Assembly (NCBI GenBank): GCA_964407265.1
Contig: CAYOUV010000009.1
Location: forward strand, 1-64,000
DNA from: CAYOUV01 sp964407265
Lineage (GTDB): Bacteria > Chloroflexota > Anaerolineae > Anaerolineales > Villigracilaceae
Length of the DNA stretch: 64,000 bases
Direction of reading: 5' to 3'
A model generated the notes under the pieces. That model did not search any database. It was given only the letters and a program-made list of their open reading frames with translations, and had not been told where the DNA came from. Positions within the stretch are counted from its first letter, which is position 1. Each line of letters starts with the position of its first letter. Below, one piece after another: positions 9,564-17,802 of this stretch. A program made the translations under genes and the position numbers.

Positions 9564-10592
9564 ATGACGACCTCAATTTTACGACGAATTTTCATTGCTC
9601 TTATCGCGGTTCTGCTCCTGACCGCCTGTCTGCCCGGTGCATCTGGAACGCCCACCCCGCCGACAGCGACGCTCCTTCCACCGGCGACCAACACTCCCTT
9701 CCAGCCCGAAACCTTCACCCCCGCAGCGATTCCCAGCGAGACATCCACCATCTCGCCCACACCGCTGCCTCAAGTTGCGCGGGTGCTGATCATCAGCGTG
9801 GACGGGATGCGCCCGGATGCGATTGCGCTGGCACCTATGCCCAACTTGCAATCCCTGATGGAGCAGGGCACATATACCCTCTCGGCACAAACGATTTTTC
9901 CCAGCGCAACCCTGCCTGCTCATGCCTCCATGCTGACCGGGCTGTGCCCGTCCAAACACGGCGTAGATTGGAATGATTATCTGCCTGAAAAGGGTTACGC
10001 CAAGGGCAGCGGGCTGTTCGACCTGGCCCATGCCGCCGGCCTGCGCACTGTCATGGTGGTCGGTAAAGAAAAATTGCGGCAGATCACCCAGCCACAAAAC
10101 ACGGATGTCTACGAATACATCAATGACCGCGATACTGTGATCGCAGCCAGGGTAGCAGAGCTGATCCCGGAAGGCTTTGGTTTGATGTTCGTCCATTTCC
10201 CCACCCCGGATGGGATGGGGCACCTGTACGGCTGGCTCTCCCCCGAACAGCTGAGCGTGCTGCGTCGTTCAGACGAGGCGATCGGCACGATCCTACAGGC
10301 CCTGAGCGAGGCGAACCTGCGCGCCGGCACCCTGATCATTATTACCGCTGACCACGGCGGCCATAATACCAGCCATGGTTCTCGCCAGCCGGAAGACATG
10401 ACCATCCCCTGGATCATGCTTGGGCCGGGGGTCCAGCCGACACAACTGAGGGAACCAGTCAACACAACCGATACGGCAGCCACTGCCGCCTGGGCGCTGG
10501 GACTACCCATCCCGCCCGACTGGGATGGCAAACCCGTTACCGAAGCCTTTGGCCTACCCTCTCAACCACGCCTCGATCCGCGTTGTCCTTGA
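9564..10592 (+). CDS. Lipoprotein alkaline phosphatase/phosphodiesterase-nucleotide pyrophosphatase family
   Basis: From the ATG at 9564 the protein has a lipoprotein signal with lipobox LLTAC (Cys22), then a Thr/Pro-rich linker, then a type I phosphodiesterase/nucleotide pyrophosphatase fold. Metal and catalytic signatures are visible: SVDGMRPD, PSATLPAHASMLTG (Thr nucleophile region), HFPTPDGMGH and TADHGGH. It should be a membrane-anchored extracytoplasmic phosphoester hydrolase; the substrate cannot be told. An in-frame ATG at 9522 would add 14 residues, but the shorter start places the signal peptide correctly. It ends 27 nt before panC, so co-transcription is possible. Confidence 0.88.
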   Translation: MTTSILRRIFIALIAVLLLTACLPGASGTPTPPTATLLPPATNTPFQPETFTPAAIPSETSTISPTPLPQVARVLIISVDGMRPDAIALAPMPNLQSLMEQGTYTLSAQTIFPSATLPAHASMLTGLCPSKHGVDWNDYLPEKGYAKGSGLFDLAHAAGLRTVMVVGKEKLRQITQPQNTDVYEYINDRDTVIAARVAELIPEGFGLMFVHFPTPDGMGHLYGWLSPEQLSVLRRSDEAIGTILQALSEANLRAGTLIIITADHGGHNTSHGSRQPEDMTIPWIMLGPGVQPTQLREPVNTTDTAATAAWALGLPIPPDWDGKPVTEAFGLPSQPRLDPRCP

Positions 10593-10619
10593 AATATTCA
10601 GATTCAAAAGGAGCCGAAG

Positions 10620-11465
10620 TTGTCTGAAATGATGATGATCGTCACCGACCTGACCGAATTGCGCTCCGCCCGCGCAATTCTCCCTGAACCGGTTGGCTTT
10701 GTGCCCACCATGGGTTACCTGCACGAGGGGCACCTCGCATTGGTCCGCCGCGCCAAGGCAGAGTGCGCCAGCGTGGTCGTCAGCATCTTCGTCAACCCGA
10801 CACAGTTCGGGCCAAGCGAGGATCTTTCTGCTTATCCGCGTGACCTGGAACGTGACCTGCACTTGCTGGACCCATTGGGCGTCAACCTGGTCTGGACGCC
10901 CACGCCTGAGGTGATGTACCCGACCGATTACCAGACCTGGGTAGAAGTCGAGAAACTGACCCAGCCATTGGAAGGCAGCATGCGTCCCGGTCATTTCCGC
11001 GGCGTGACGACTGTGGTTTCCAAGTTGTTCAACGGGGTAGGGCCACAGAAGGCATATTTCGGCCAGAAGGATGCGCAGCAAGCCGCGGTCATCCGGCGCA
11101 TGACCGGGGATTTGAACTACCCGATCGAGGTCGTCGTCTGCCCCATCGTGCGCGAACCGGACGGGTTGGCCTTGTCCAGTCGCAACAAGTATCTGAATCC
11201 CGAACAGCGCGCGGCCGCCACCGTGCTGTACCGCGCCCTGAGCAAAGCCAGGATCGCCTACGAGGCCGGGGAACGCGATGCTGATACCCTGCGCCAGATC
11301 GTGGGGCAAATCATCGCCTCCGAGCCGCTGGCTGAGCTGCAGTACGTCTCCTGCGCGGATTACGACACGCTGGAGGAATTAAATTCGATCAGCGGCAAGG
11401 CGCTGCTGTCGATGGCAGTTTACCTGGGCAAAACCCGTCTGATCGATAACTTCGTGCTGGAATGA
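10620..11465 (+). CDS. panC: Pantoate-beta-alanine ligase
   Basis: Pantothenate synthetase joins pantoate and beta-alanine with ATP in the cytosol, in the vitamin B5/CoA pathway. The sequence shows the HIGH-type motif VPTMGYLHEGH, FVNPTQFG, FFGQKDAQQ-type residues (YFGQKDAQQ) and LALSSRNKYL. Its length of 281 residues is normal. The start codon is TTG, chosen because AAAAGGAG lies 6 nt upstream. It sits between the phosphodiesterase and rsmG; neither panB nor panD is in the window. Confidence 0.97.
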   Translation: MSEMMMIVTDLTELRSARAILPEPVGFVPTMGYLHEGHLALVRRAKAECASVVVSIFVNPTQFGPSEDLSAYPRDLERDLHLLDPLGVNLVWTPTPEVMYPTDYQTWVEVEKLTQPLEGSMRPGHFRGVTTVVSKLFNGVGPQKAYFGQKDAQQAAVIRRMTGDLNYPIEVVVCPIVREPDGLALSSRNKYLNPEQRAAATVLYRALSKARIAYEAGERDADTLRQIVGQIIASEPLAELQYVSCADYDTLEELNSISGKALLSMAVYLGKTRLIDNFVLE

Positions 11466-11482
11466 ATCCAAGGCCCGAATGA

Positions 11483-11488
11483 TATAAT
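11483..11488 (+). promoter_or_regulatory. TATAAT -10 box, near-leaderless rsmG promoter
   Basis: TATAAT is followed by 9 nt and then the rsmG ATG at 11498. There is no Shine-Dalgarno sequence between, so the transcript would begin at or within 2-3 nt of the start codon. No good -35 box is visible. Confidence 0.55.
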
Positions 11489-11497
11489 TCCCCTGGC

Positions 11498-12208
11498 ATG
11501 GAAAAATTGGTGCGCGAGGCGCAAACCCTGTTTGGCATCCATCTGACTGGATGGCAGATTGTGGCGTTGATCAACTACGAGCGCGAATTGCTCGAATGGA
11601 ACCAGAAATTCAACCTGACCGCCATCCGCGACGAGCAGGGCATCCGCACCAAACATTTTCTCGATTCGCTCTCCTGCGTACTGGCCTGGAAGGCTAATCC
11701 TCCCAACCGGCTGGTCGATATCGGCACCGGCGCCGGCTTCCCCGGTATTCCGCTCAAGATCATTTATCCGGCCATGCACCTGACTCTGGTCGAGTCGGTT
11801 GGCAAGAAAGTCAAGTTTTGCCAGCACATGGTCAATAAACTCGGTCTGGAAAACACGCAGGTCATCCAGGCTCGCGCCGAGGAACTCGGCCAGCAGCCTG
11901 AGCACCGCGAGAAATTCGACTGGGCAGTGGCGCGCGCGGTGGCAAATTTGCGCGTATTATCGGAATACCTGCTCCCATTGGTGCGGGTTGGAGGGGCGAT
12001 GCTGGTCCAGAAAGGCGAGAGTGGGCCGGCTGAAGTGCACGCTGCGGAGAATGCGATCAAAGTGCTGGGCGGGCATGTCCGCCAGCTGCTCCCATTGACC
12101 CTGCCGGGCGTGGTGGAGGAGCGCTACCTGATCCTGGTGGACAAAATCGCGGCCACGCCGCCGGGCTATCCGCGCAAACCAGGAATTCCAACCAAAAAAC
12201 CCTTATAA
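11498..12208 (+). CDS. rsmG: 16S rRNA (guanine527-N7)-methyltransferase
   Basis: RsmG (GidB) methylates N7 of G527 in 16S rRNA using S-adenosylmethionine. The SAM-binding loop reads VDIGTGAGFPGIPLK near residues 70-85. Downstream the family blocks ...ESVGKKVKFCQ... and AVARAVANLRVL are present. Its length of 236 residues is typical. It has no ribosome-binding site, but a TATAAT lies 9 nt before the ATG. A hairpin terminator follows. Confidence 0.96.
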   Translation: MEKLVREAQTLFGIHLTGWQIVALINYERELLEWNQKFNLTAIRDEQGIRTKHFLDSLSCVLAWKANPPNRLVDIGTGAGFPGIPLKIIYPAMHLTLVESVGKKVKFCQHMVNKLGLENTQVIQARAEELGQQPEHREKFDWAVARAVANLRVLSEYLLPLVRVGGAMLVQKGESGPAEVHAAENAIKVLGGHVRQLLPLTLPGVVEERYLILVDKIAATPPGYPRKPGIPTKKPL

Positions 12209-12213
12209 ACTCG

Positions 12214-12240
12214 GGAGCGACCAAATGGTCGCTCCTGTTT
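12214..12240 (+). terminator. Terminator after rsmG, convergent with cupin gene
   Basis: A 9-bp perfect stem (12214-12222 / 12227-12235) with an AAAT loop is followed by TGTTTTA. It separates the convergent rsmG and cupin genes and may act in both directions. Confidence 0.8.
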
Positions 12241-12242
12241 TA

Positions 12243-12608
12243 TCAGCAGTTATCTTCATCCAAAATCGTGATCACGTCTTTTTTGTTGGGGATAATACAC
12301 AGGAATTCAAAAACCTCGTCCCCGACATTCTCGTACCAATGCGGTGCGCCTTCGGGAATAAAAACCACATCCCCTGGTTTTACTTCATACACCTGCTCCT
12401 CGACGCCGATTTTGGCATGCCCGTTGAGCACATACTGCTCATGCTCAACCGTATTGGTATGGCGCGGCATGCCGCCGCCCGACTGCATCGAAAATTTCCG
12501 CATGGCAAAATTTGGACCTTCTTGCGCTGAAATCAACACCTGGATGGTCGTATCCTTACCGGCCGCGACTTCATGCGCTGCGACTTCGGTAGTATGTTTG
12601 ACGGACAT
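12243..12608 (-). CDS. Cupin-domain protein
   Basis: A single cupin barrel of 121 residues. Metal-binding motif 1 is seen as GGGMPRHTNTVEHEQYVLNG, and motif 2 as PGDVVFIPEGAPHWYEN. The histidines and glutamate expected to hold a divalent metal are present. Small cupins of this kind act as sugar isomerases, dioxygenases or sensors; nothing here decides which. Its ATG overlaps the recF stop (TAATG), so it is translationally coupled to recF. Confidence 0.9.
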   Translation of the reverse strand: MSVKHTTEVAAHEVAAGKDTTIQVLISAQEGPNFAMRKFSMQSGGGMPRHTNTVEHEQYVLNGHAKIGVEEQVYEVKPGDVVFIPEGAPHWYENVGDEVFEFLCIIPNKKDVITILDEDNC

Positions 12609-13834
12609 TAGTTTTCCTCCTTTGCAGAACGTTCCCTGGCTTGAACGGTACCGGCCCGGACTTGCCAGATTTCAGCCTGATCGGAAAATTCTGGGGTGAA
12701 TAAGCTCAAGTCAGTCGTGGTCAATAATACCTGTTCGCTCTCTCCCAGATAATTCAAAAGGTCGGCGCGGCGTTGTAGATCCAACTCGGCCATCACCTCG
12801 TCCAACAGGATAACCGGCCACTGGCCTGTCGCGGCTTTCATCCACCCCACCTCCGCCAGTTTGAGCGAGAGCAGGGCGGTACGCATCTGTCCGCGCGAGC
12901 CGTAATCGCCCAGGTCGATGCTGTTGCTCAGGAAGCGCAACTCGTCCCGGTGCGGACCGATCGTAGTGACACCGCGGGCGATCTCCTCACCACGCAGTTG
13001 CTCCAGTCGCTCCAGGAATCCCTGACGGATTTCCTCCAATTCCAGCCCGGACCGGTCAACCGGTGTGTCGAGCGGCAAGGCAAATTGACCCTGCGGGTCT
13101 GGCAGCGGGTCGAAGGCCGGCTGGTAAGCCAGGCGCAGCACTTCTTTCCCGCGCGTTAATTGATGGTGGACTCGTGCGGCCAAGCGTTCCAGCTCTTGCA
13201 CAGCCTGGATGCGCCACAGGATGATCTGCGCTCCAAGACGGGTCAGGGTCTCATCCCACACCCCAAGCTGACCTGGGTCCCCGCCGCGCTCGTTTAGCAG
13301 CTTCAGCAAAGCATTCCGCTGGCTGAGCGCCTGGCTGTATTCGCTCAGAGCCCGCGCGTAGGCCGGGATGGTCTGCGCCAGCGCCAGATTGAGATAGCGG
13401 CGGCGCTCGTCCGGCCCACCTTCGACGATCTGGGACATCTGCGGCACGAAGATGACTGCATTGAAATGGCCGATCACATCACCCATCTGGCGTTTGACAC
13501 CATCCAGCAGCACTTCCTTGCGCAGCCGCTTGCCATTGATGCCAGTTGGCTCCAGGATCAGGCGTACTTCCAGGCGATGGCTGGAACTGCCCCGCTGGTA
13601 ATCAGCTACCAGGCGTCCCACTGCGAGATTCTCGCGGGTGGCCAAAAAATTGACCAGTTGCCGGTCGGCATGCGTCTGGAAGGAAGTAAAAGCTGCCAGG
13701 AAGTAAACCGCTTCCAGCAGACTGGTCTTCCCCTGAGCGTTATCCCCCACTAGCACAACAACCCGCCTTGGTATATCGAGGTCCAGGCGGGCAAAGTTAC
13801 GAAAGTTGGTTAGAGAAAGATGTTTTAGATACAT
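12608..13834 (-). CDS. recF: DNA replication and repair protein RecF
   Basis: RecF is an SMC-like ATPase that loads RecA at gaps with RecO and RecR. Walker A is GDNAQGKTS near residues 30-38, the signature region is SRGQMRTALLSLKLAE, and Walker B is PVILLDEVMAELD. Its length of 408 residues is slightly above the usual 360-380. It lies between def and the cupin gene, not beside dnaN/gyrB as in many bacteria. The protein starts MYLKHLSLTNFRN, the normal RecF N-terminus. Confidence 0.97.
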   Translation of the reverse strand: MYLKHLSLTNFRNFARLDLDIPRRVVVLVGDNAQGKTSLLEAVYFLAAFTSFQTHADRQLVNFLATRENLAVGRLVADYQRGSSSHRLEVRLILEPTGINGKRLRKEVLLDGVKRQMGDVIGHFNAVIFVPQMSQIVEGGPDERRRYLNLALAQTIPAYARALSEYSQALSQRNALLKLLNERGGDPGQLGVWDETLTRLGAQIILWRIQAVQELERLAARVHHQLTRGKEVLRLAYQPAFDPLPDPQGQFALPLDTPVDRSGLELEEIRQGFLERLEQLRGEEIARGVTTIGPHRDELRFLSNSIDLGDYGSRGQMRTALLSLKLAEVGWMKAATGQWPVILLDEVMAELDLQRRADLLNYLGESEQVLLTTTDLSLFTPEFSDQAEIWQVRAGTVQARERSAKEEN

Positions 13835-13864
13835 GCAATTCTGTAAGCAGATCGCGATCCGCAG

Positions 13865-14371
13865 CTACACTCTGTCTTCGACCGGCTCCTCCGGCACCCA
13901 GACCTGGGTAGCCCGATCGGTGAACAGTACGCCATTCACGTGATCGACCTCATGCTGGAAGATTCGCGCTGTCCAGTCCTTGAGCTTGAGGCGCACGGGC
14001 TGCCCATGCCGATTCCGGCCTTTGACCGTGATGGCCTGCGCGCGTTCCACTTCACCGACGATGTTCGGGATCGAGAGACAACCTTCAACGCCAACAATTG
14101 TCTCGTTGGAGGCTTTGACGATCTCCGGGTTGACCAGCACGTATAACTTTGGCTCGGCCTCTTCGTCTTCTTCATTTTCGGGATATTCGACCACGATCAC
14201 GCGTTCCGAAACGGCTACCTGCGGGGCAGCCAGGCCGACCCCAGGGGCAGCGCGCATGGTCTCGATCATGTCATCGATCAAGGCTTGTAACTTCTCATCG
14301 AACTTGGTCACTGCATGCGCCTTGCGCTTCAGGACTTCGTCCGGCAGGGTGACAATTGTACGGAGTGCCAT
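13865..14371 (-). CDS. def: Peptide deformylase
   Basis: Peptide deformylase removes the formyl group from nascent proteins. The three metal and catalytic motifs are all present: GVGLAAPQV (44-52), EGCLSIP (96-102) and QHEVDH (139-144). A slightly acidic insert (ENEEDEEAEP, near 65-74) lengthens the protein to 168 residues. An AGAGGT ribosome-binding site precedes the ATG. It lies 30 nt upstream of recF and probably shares its transcript. Confidence 0.97.
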   Translation of the reverse strand: MALRTIVTLPDEVLKRKAHAVTKFDEKLQALIDDMIETMRAAPGVGLAAPQVAVSERVIVVEYPENEEDEEAEPKLYVLVNPEIVKASNETIVGVEGCLSIPNIVGEVERAQAITVKGRNRHGQPVRLKLKDWTARIFQHEVDHVNGVLFTDRATQVWVPEEPVEDRV

Positions 14372-14437
14372 TGAATTACCTCTAACGGAAAATGTTTCTT
14401 GATTGTACCGATTCAGACTGCCTTACGTCAAGCAAAC

Positions 14438-16093
14438 TTACTCCGGATTCTGTTCATTGAAATCGTCTAACGAACCGAATTCTTTTGTACTGCGGTGGTA
14501 TGTCGCCAGCCACTCGGCCATACGCTCGCGTTCTTGTGAAGCTTCCAATTCGTGTTTACCGAGGATGCGGGCATTCCGGCGCTGTTCGATTTCCTGCTGG
14601 ACCGCAGCCGGATCATGCACGTCGTCAAAGGTGAAGACCGTGGTGCCAACCGTGATATAAACTGTGCCGTAGTTGAACATGACGCCAGAGACGCCAATCC
14701 GCTTGTACTCCACAGTTAAAATATCCTCCAGCTTGGCAGACTTGCGATCTTCTGTTCCAAGTGGTTTTTTATCCAGGTCAACGATCTGCTCCGAGGTGAC
14801 TTCAAAGCGGTCGTTGCGCCAGTCCACGAGCTCGTAGATGAACCACAGCCCCAATATGATGAAAACCGTAAAGAGCACAATCGCATACGTGACCTGACTG
14901 TGTCCGCTATATCCAAAATTATTAATACCCATCAGGATCAAATCGATGATAATGAACATAAAGGGCTTCCAGGTCTGTTGAAACAAAACGTACCAGTGCC
15001 TGCGGTATGTGATCGTATCCCCTTCTTCTGTTCGCAACTGAACCAAACGAGTCAATAACATGCGAGGCAGGCTTGCTTTGACCTTTGGATTCAAGATCGG
15101 CGCTGGTGGGAGTTCATCTGGTTGCGCCGGCTTCTCCAGGCCCAGCTTGCGGCGGATCGCTCCCTTCATGGCATCCACTTCCGCTTCCTTGACCACAGCC
15201 TGCGCGCGTCCGCGGTATTCCTCCACCATGGCTGCCACCTGACTGGGACTGGGTGTGTAGTGGAATACGATCCGGCTGGTGTAAGTGCGAATGATCACAT
15301 CCCCAAAATCCAGGATGCGGCCAAGCTGCCCCGTGGCGACTGCAACCGGCAAAACCATTATCAGCGGGGCTTCCTGCCGACTGTCATACAGGCCAATCAC
15401 CTTCTCGACCCACACCACGCGGCGATTGGTGATGATGTAATAATCATTGCTCCAATCGATGTAGTTCCATACTCCCCACAAGATGTCAGCCAGCAACAGC
15501 AGGACAGCCAGGGTCAGCATGACGATGCTCTCCGTCGCCAGATACAAAATCGTCAGCATCAGCGGGAGCAAGAACGCCAAAATTGGACCGATCATGTTCT
15601 GATACAGCAGGATCTGGTGCTTGCTGGTCAGCAGATAAACCACCTCATCCTTTTCGAGCCAGCTGAAATGCAGCTTGCGATTCAACTGGCGGCTGCGCAC
15701 CACCAGGCGCAATGTCGAGCGCAAGTTCGGCACCGTCTTATACAAATTGGCGAAGGTTTCCTTGTTGAGCGCAAACAAAACCGTCCCTTCATTAACTTCG
15801 ATTGTGGCCGAACGCTTGCCTCCGCTTAAGAGGGCTTCTTCGCCAAAATAATCGCCCGGAAACAATTTTCCCAGGATGACTTCCTTGCCCGAATCGGATC
15901 GCTTGACCGTCACGCCCCCGGCGTAAATCAGGAAGAACGAATCAGCCAGGCTGCCACGTTCGAACAGGACCTCCTGGCTGTCAAAGCTGAGTTCATTCAA
16001 ATCATCCGCAATCCTGTCCAGGCGTTCATCCGACATGCCGTGGAACAGGTGGATTTTCTTGAGAAAAGCAATTTTCTGGGATCGGTCAACCAC
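14438..16093 (-). CDS. Cyclic-nucleotide-binding domain protein with two membrane/PH-like units
   Basis: Residues about 1-140 form a CRP-type cyclic-nucleotide-binding fold (LFHGMSDERL, GDYFGEEALLSGGKRSATI). Then come two similar units: paired membrane helices near 170-220 followed by a bacterial PH-like domain near 225-300, and helices near 370-420 with another PH-like domain near 425-515. There is no DNA-binding domain, so it is likely a membrane-anchored sensor, not a transcription factor. The start is GTG; TAGAAT lies 6 nt upstream with no Shine-Dalgarno sequence. It precedes def and recF on the same strand, separated by 66 bp. Exact role unknown. Confidence 0.85.
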   Translation of the reverse strand: MVDRSQKIAFLKKIHLFHGMSDERLDRIADDLNELSFDSQEVLFERGSLADSFFLIYAGGVTVKRSDSGKEVILGKLFPGDYFGEEALLSGGKRSATIEVNEGTVLFALNKETFANLYKTVPNLRSTLRLVVRSRQLNRKLHFSWLEKDEVVYLLTSKHQILLYQNMIGPILAFLLPLMLTILYLATESIVMLTLAVLLLLADILWGVWNYIDWSNDYYIITNRRVVWVEKVIGLYDSRQEAPLIMVLPVAVATGQLGRILDFGDVIIRTYTSRIVFHYTPSPSQVAAMVEEYRGRAQAVVKEAEVDAMKGAIRRKLGLEKPAQPDELPPAPILNPKVKASLPRMLLTRLVQLRTEEGDTITYRRHWYVLFQQTWKPFMFIIIDLILMGINNFGYSGHSQVTYAIVLFTVFIILGLWFIYELVDWRNDRFEVTSEQIVDLDKKPLGTEDRKSAKLEDILTVEYKRIGVSGVMFNYGTVYITVGTTVFTFDDVHDPAAVQQEIEQRRNARILGKHELEASQERERMAEWLATYHRSTKEFGSLDDFNEQNPE

Positions 16094-16099
16094 GAGTTT

Positions 16100-16105
16100 A
16101 TTCTA
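16100..16105 (-). promoter_or_regulatory. TAGAAT -10 box, leaderless promoter of cNMP/PH gene
   Basis: TAGAAT is followed by exactly 6 nt and then the GTG start at 16093. A TTGTCC lies 15 nt upstream of the box. This predicts transcription starting at the start codon. Confidence 0.55.
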
Positions 16106-16112
16106 GCATGAA

Positions 16113-16622
16113 TCACAGGCGGACAATGGTGCAACCATATCCGGCTGTTGTGGCAATTTCCGGCAAGCGCCCATCCAACAAGGCTTCCACGGCTTCTTCC
16201 AGATAAAAACGGGTCGTCTCACGATGACGGAATGTGACGTCATCCACGGCCCCCCGGTAGCGCAAGATCCCTTGCGGATCGATGACAAAGATGTGCGGCG
16301 TGGTCTGTGCCCCGTACAGGTCAGCCACCTGATGGTTTTCGTCCACCAAAACCAACGGCAGCCGATGTTCCCCGGCTACAGCGGCGATCGCCGCGCCGGA
16401 CTCGTTGCTGTTGGAGTCGACCGGCAGCACTACGACCCGCTCCCCCCACTGCGCGGCACAAGCCTGGATCGACCTGTCGGTCCGCGCGACGTGCGGACAC
16501 TCCGCCGACCAAAAGTTGACGATCACGATCCGGTTACGGTAGTCGCTCAAATGGTGGTCTGAACCGTTCAAATCCGGCAGGGAAAAATCCGGGCAGGGCT
16601 GTCCAATCAGTAAATCATCCAT
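16113..16622 (-). CDS. Redoxin (TlpA/AhpC-like thioredoxin fold), one conserved cysteine
   Basis: A thioredoxin-fold protein of 169 residues: PDFSLPDLNG, then VIVNFWSAECPH (Cys42), then TTPHIFVIDPQG with the cis-Pro. The usual CxxC of TlpA/ResA is reduced to a single cysteine (CPHV), so it may work like a 1-Cys peroxiredoxin or through an external thiol. The C-terminal YGCTIVRL supplies another cysteine. I chose the ATG at 16622. Longer frames run into the divergent gene, and a TATAAT lies exactly 6 nt before this ATG. No signal peptide is seen, so it is probably cytosolic. Confidence 0.83.
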   Translation of the reverse strand: MDDLLIGQPCPDFSLPDLNGSDHHLSDYRNRIVIVNFWSAECPHVARTDRSIQACAAQWGERVVVLPVDSNSNESGAAIAAVAGEHRLPLVLVDENHQVADLYGAQTTPHIFVIDPQGILRYRGAVDDVTFRHRETTRFYLEEAVEALLDGRLPEIATTAGYGCTIVRL

Positions 16623-16628
16623 ACGCTC

Positions 16629-16634
16629 ATTATA
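16629..16634 (-). promoter_or_regulatory. TATAAT -10 box, leaderless promoter of redoxin gene
   Basis: TATAAT, 6 nt (GAGCGT), then ATG at 16622. No Shine-Dalgarno sequence is present. The spacing matches other genes in the window. No convincing -35 box was found. Confidence 0.5.
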
Positions 16635-16714
16635 GCCCTCAGGATCAAAGTCACGGGTGAACTCCATCCTGTTTTGGAGATGACTTGAATCCCCCCTATA
16701 TGGCGGGGCAATGG

Positions 16715-16720
16715 TAGAAT
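16715..16720 (+). promoter_or_regulatory. TAGAAT -10 box before flippase-like gene
   Basis: TAGAAT is followed by 7 nt and the ATG at 16728, with no ribosome-binding site. It is divergent from the redoxin promoter about 80 bp away. Confidence 0.45.
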
Positions 16721-16727
16721 TGCGCCG

Positions 16728-17729
16728 ATGAAAAAGTGGCAATTTTGGGTCGGGGTGCTGATCAGCATCCTGTTTTTATGGCTGGCGCTGCGCGGACTGC
16801 GGCTGGACCGATTCTGGGAGTCGATCCAGCAGGCCAACTATATCTGGCTGCTGCCCGGTATCGCTGTGTATTTCGTGGCGGTCTGGGTGCGTGCCTGGCG
16901 CTGGCACTACCTGCTGGGACCGATTAAACGCATCCCAACCAGGGCGATGTTCCCAATCGTGGCCATCGGCTACATGGGCAACAACATCTACCCGGCGCGC
17001 GCCGGGGAGGTGCTGCGGGCAGTGGTCCTGAAAAGGCGCGAACGGGTACCGATCTCCGCTTCGCTGGCCACCATCATCGTCGAACGCATCTTCGACGGTG
17101 TGGTCATGCTGGCCTTTGTCTTCGTCAATTTGCCGGAACTGGCCAAGCTGACGGGCGACTCGGGTTTCGTCGGTAACATCCAGCAGGTAGCCTTCTGGGG
17201 GACGGTGGCTTTCATCGGCGCGCTGGTCGTCTTCCTGCTGGCGGCCATGTTCCCGCAAGTGACTGCCAAGATTGGACAGTGGTTGATCAACCGGGTCTTG
17301 CCAGAACGCCTGCGCGAAAATGTCAGCGGGATCATGCACAAATTCCTGGACGGTCTGGCTTCGCTGCGCTCGCCGCTTAACGTCCTGATGGTCTTTTTTA
17401 CCTCGGTCATCATCTGGCTGCTGGAGACCGGTAAATACTGGTTCGTGATGCACGCCTTCAACTTCAGTGTCAGCTTCTTTGCCTTGATGCTGATGAACGG
17501 GATCGTCAACCTGGCGACCACCATCCCGTCCGCGCCGGGCTACATCGGAACTTTCGACGCACCGGGGATCGCCGTGCTGATCGCTTACGGTGTCAACCAG
17601 GCGACAGCGGCCGGATACACGCTGGTGCTGCATGTGGCGCTCTGGCTGCCGATCACGCTTTTGGGCGCATATTACCTGATGCGTGAAGGCATCCATTGGA
17701 GCGATTCGCTGCGGGCGGAAGTCACCTAA
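16728..17729 (+). CDS. Flippase-like integral membrane protein (AglD/MprF N-terminal family, UPF0104)
   Basis: A membrane protein of 333 residues with about eight hydrophobic segments. It has hallmarks of the lysylphosphatidylglycerol synthase transmembrane family: RAWRWHYLL, MGNNIYPARAGEVLRA, IIVERIFDG and the late PSAPGYIGTFDA block. Members of this family move or modify lipid-linked substrates, but the substrate here is unknown. The next gene, an FAD oxidoreductase of the galactopyranose mutase/desaturase type, suggests a shared lipid- or glycan-related step. Confidence 0.88.
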   Translation: MKKWQFWVGVLISILFLWLALRGLRLDRFWESIQQANYIWLLPGIAVYFVAVWVRAWRWHYLLGPIKRIPTRAMFPIVAIGYMGNNIYPARAGEVLRAVVLKRRERVPISASLATIIVERIFDGVVMLAFVFVNLPELAKLTGDSGFVGNIQQVAFWGTVAFIGALVVFLLAAMFPQVTAKIGQWLINRVLPERLRENVSGIMHKFLDGLASLRSPLNVLMVFFTSVIIWLLETGKYWFVMHAFNFSVSFFALMLMNGIVNLATTIPSAPGYIGTFDAPGIAVLIAYGVNQATAAGYTLVLHVALWLPITLLGAYYLMREGIHWSDSLRAEVT

Positions 17730-17802
17730 GCCTAAAATTACACAGGACTTGAAGGGAAAAAACGATCTCCCGGCAGTCCTGTGTGTCCATGAATGGAGTC
17801 AC

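Noticed and set aside
16776..17696. 306-codon minus-strand frame
   Set aside because: Antisense to the flippase-like gene; composition rich in His, Gln and Asp as expected of a shadow frame.
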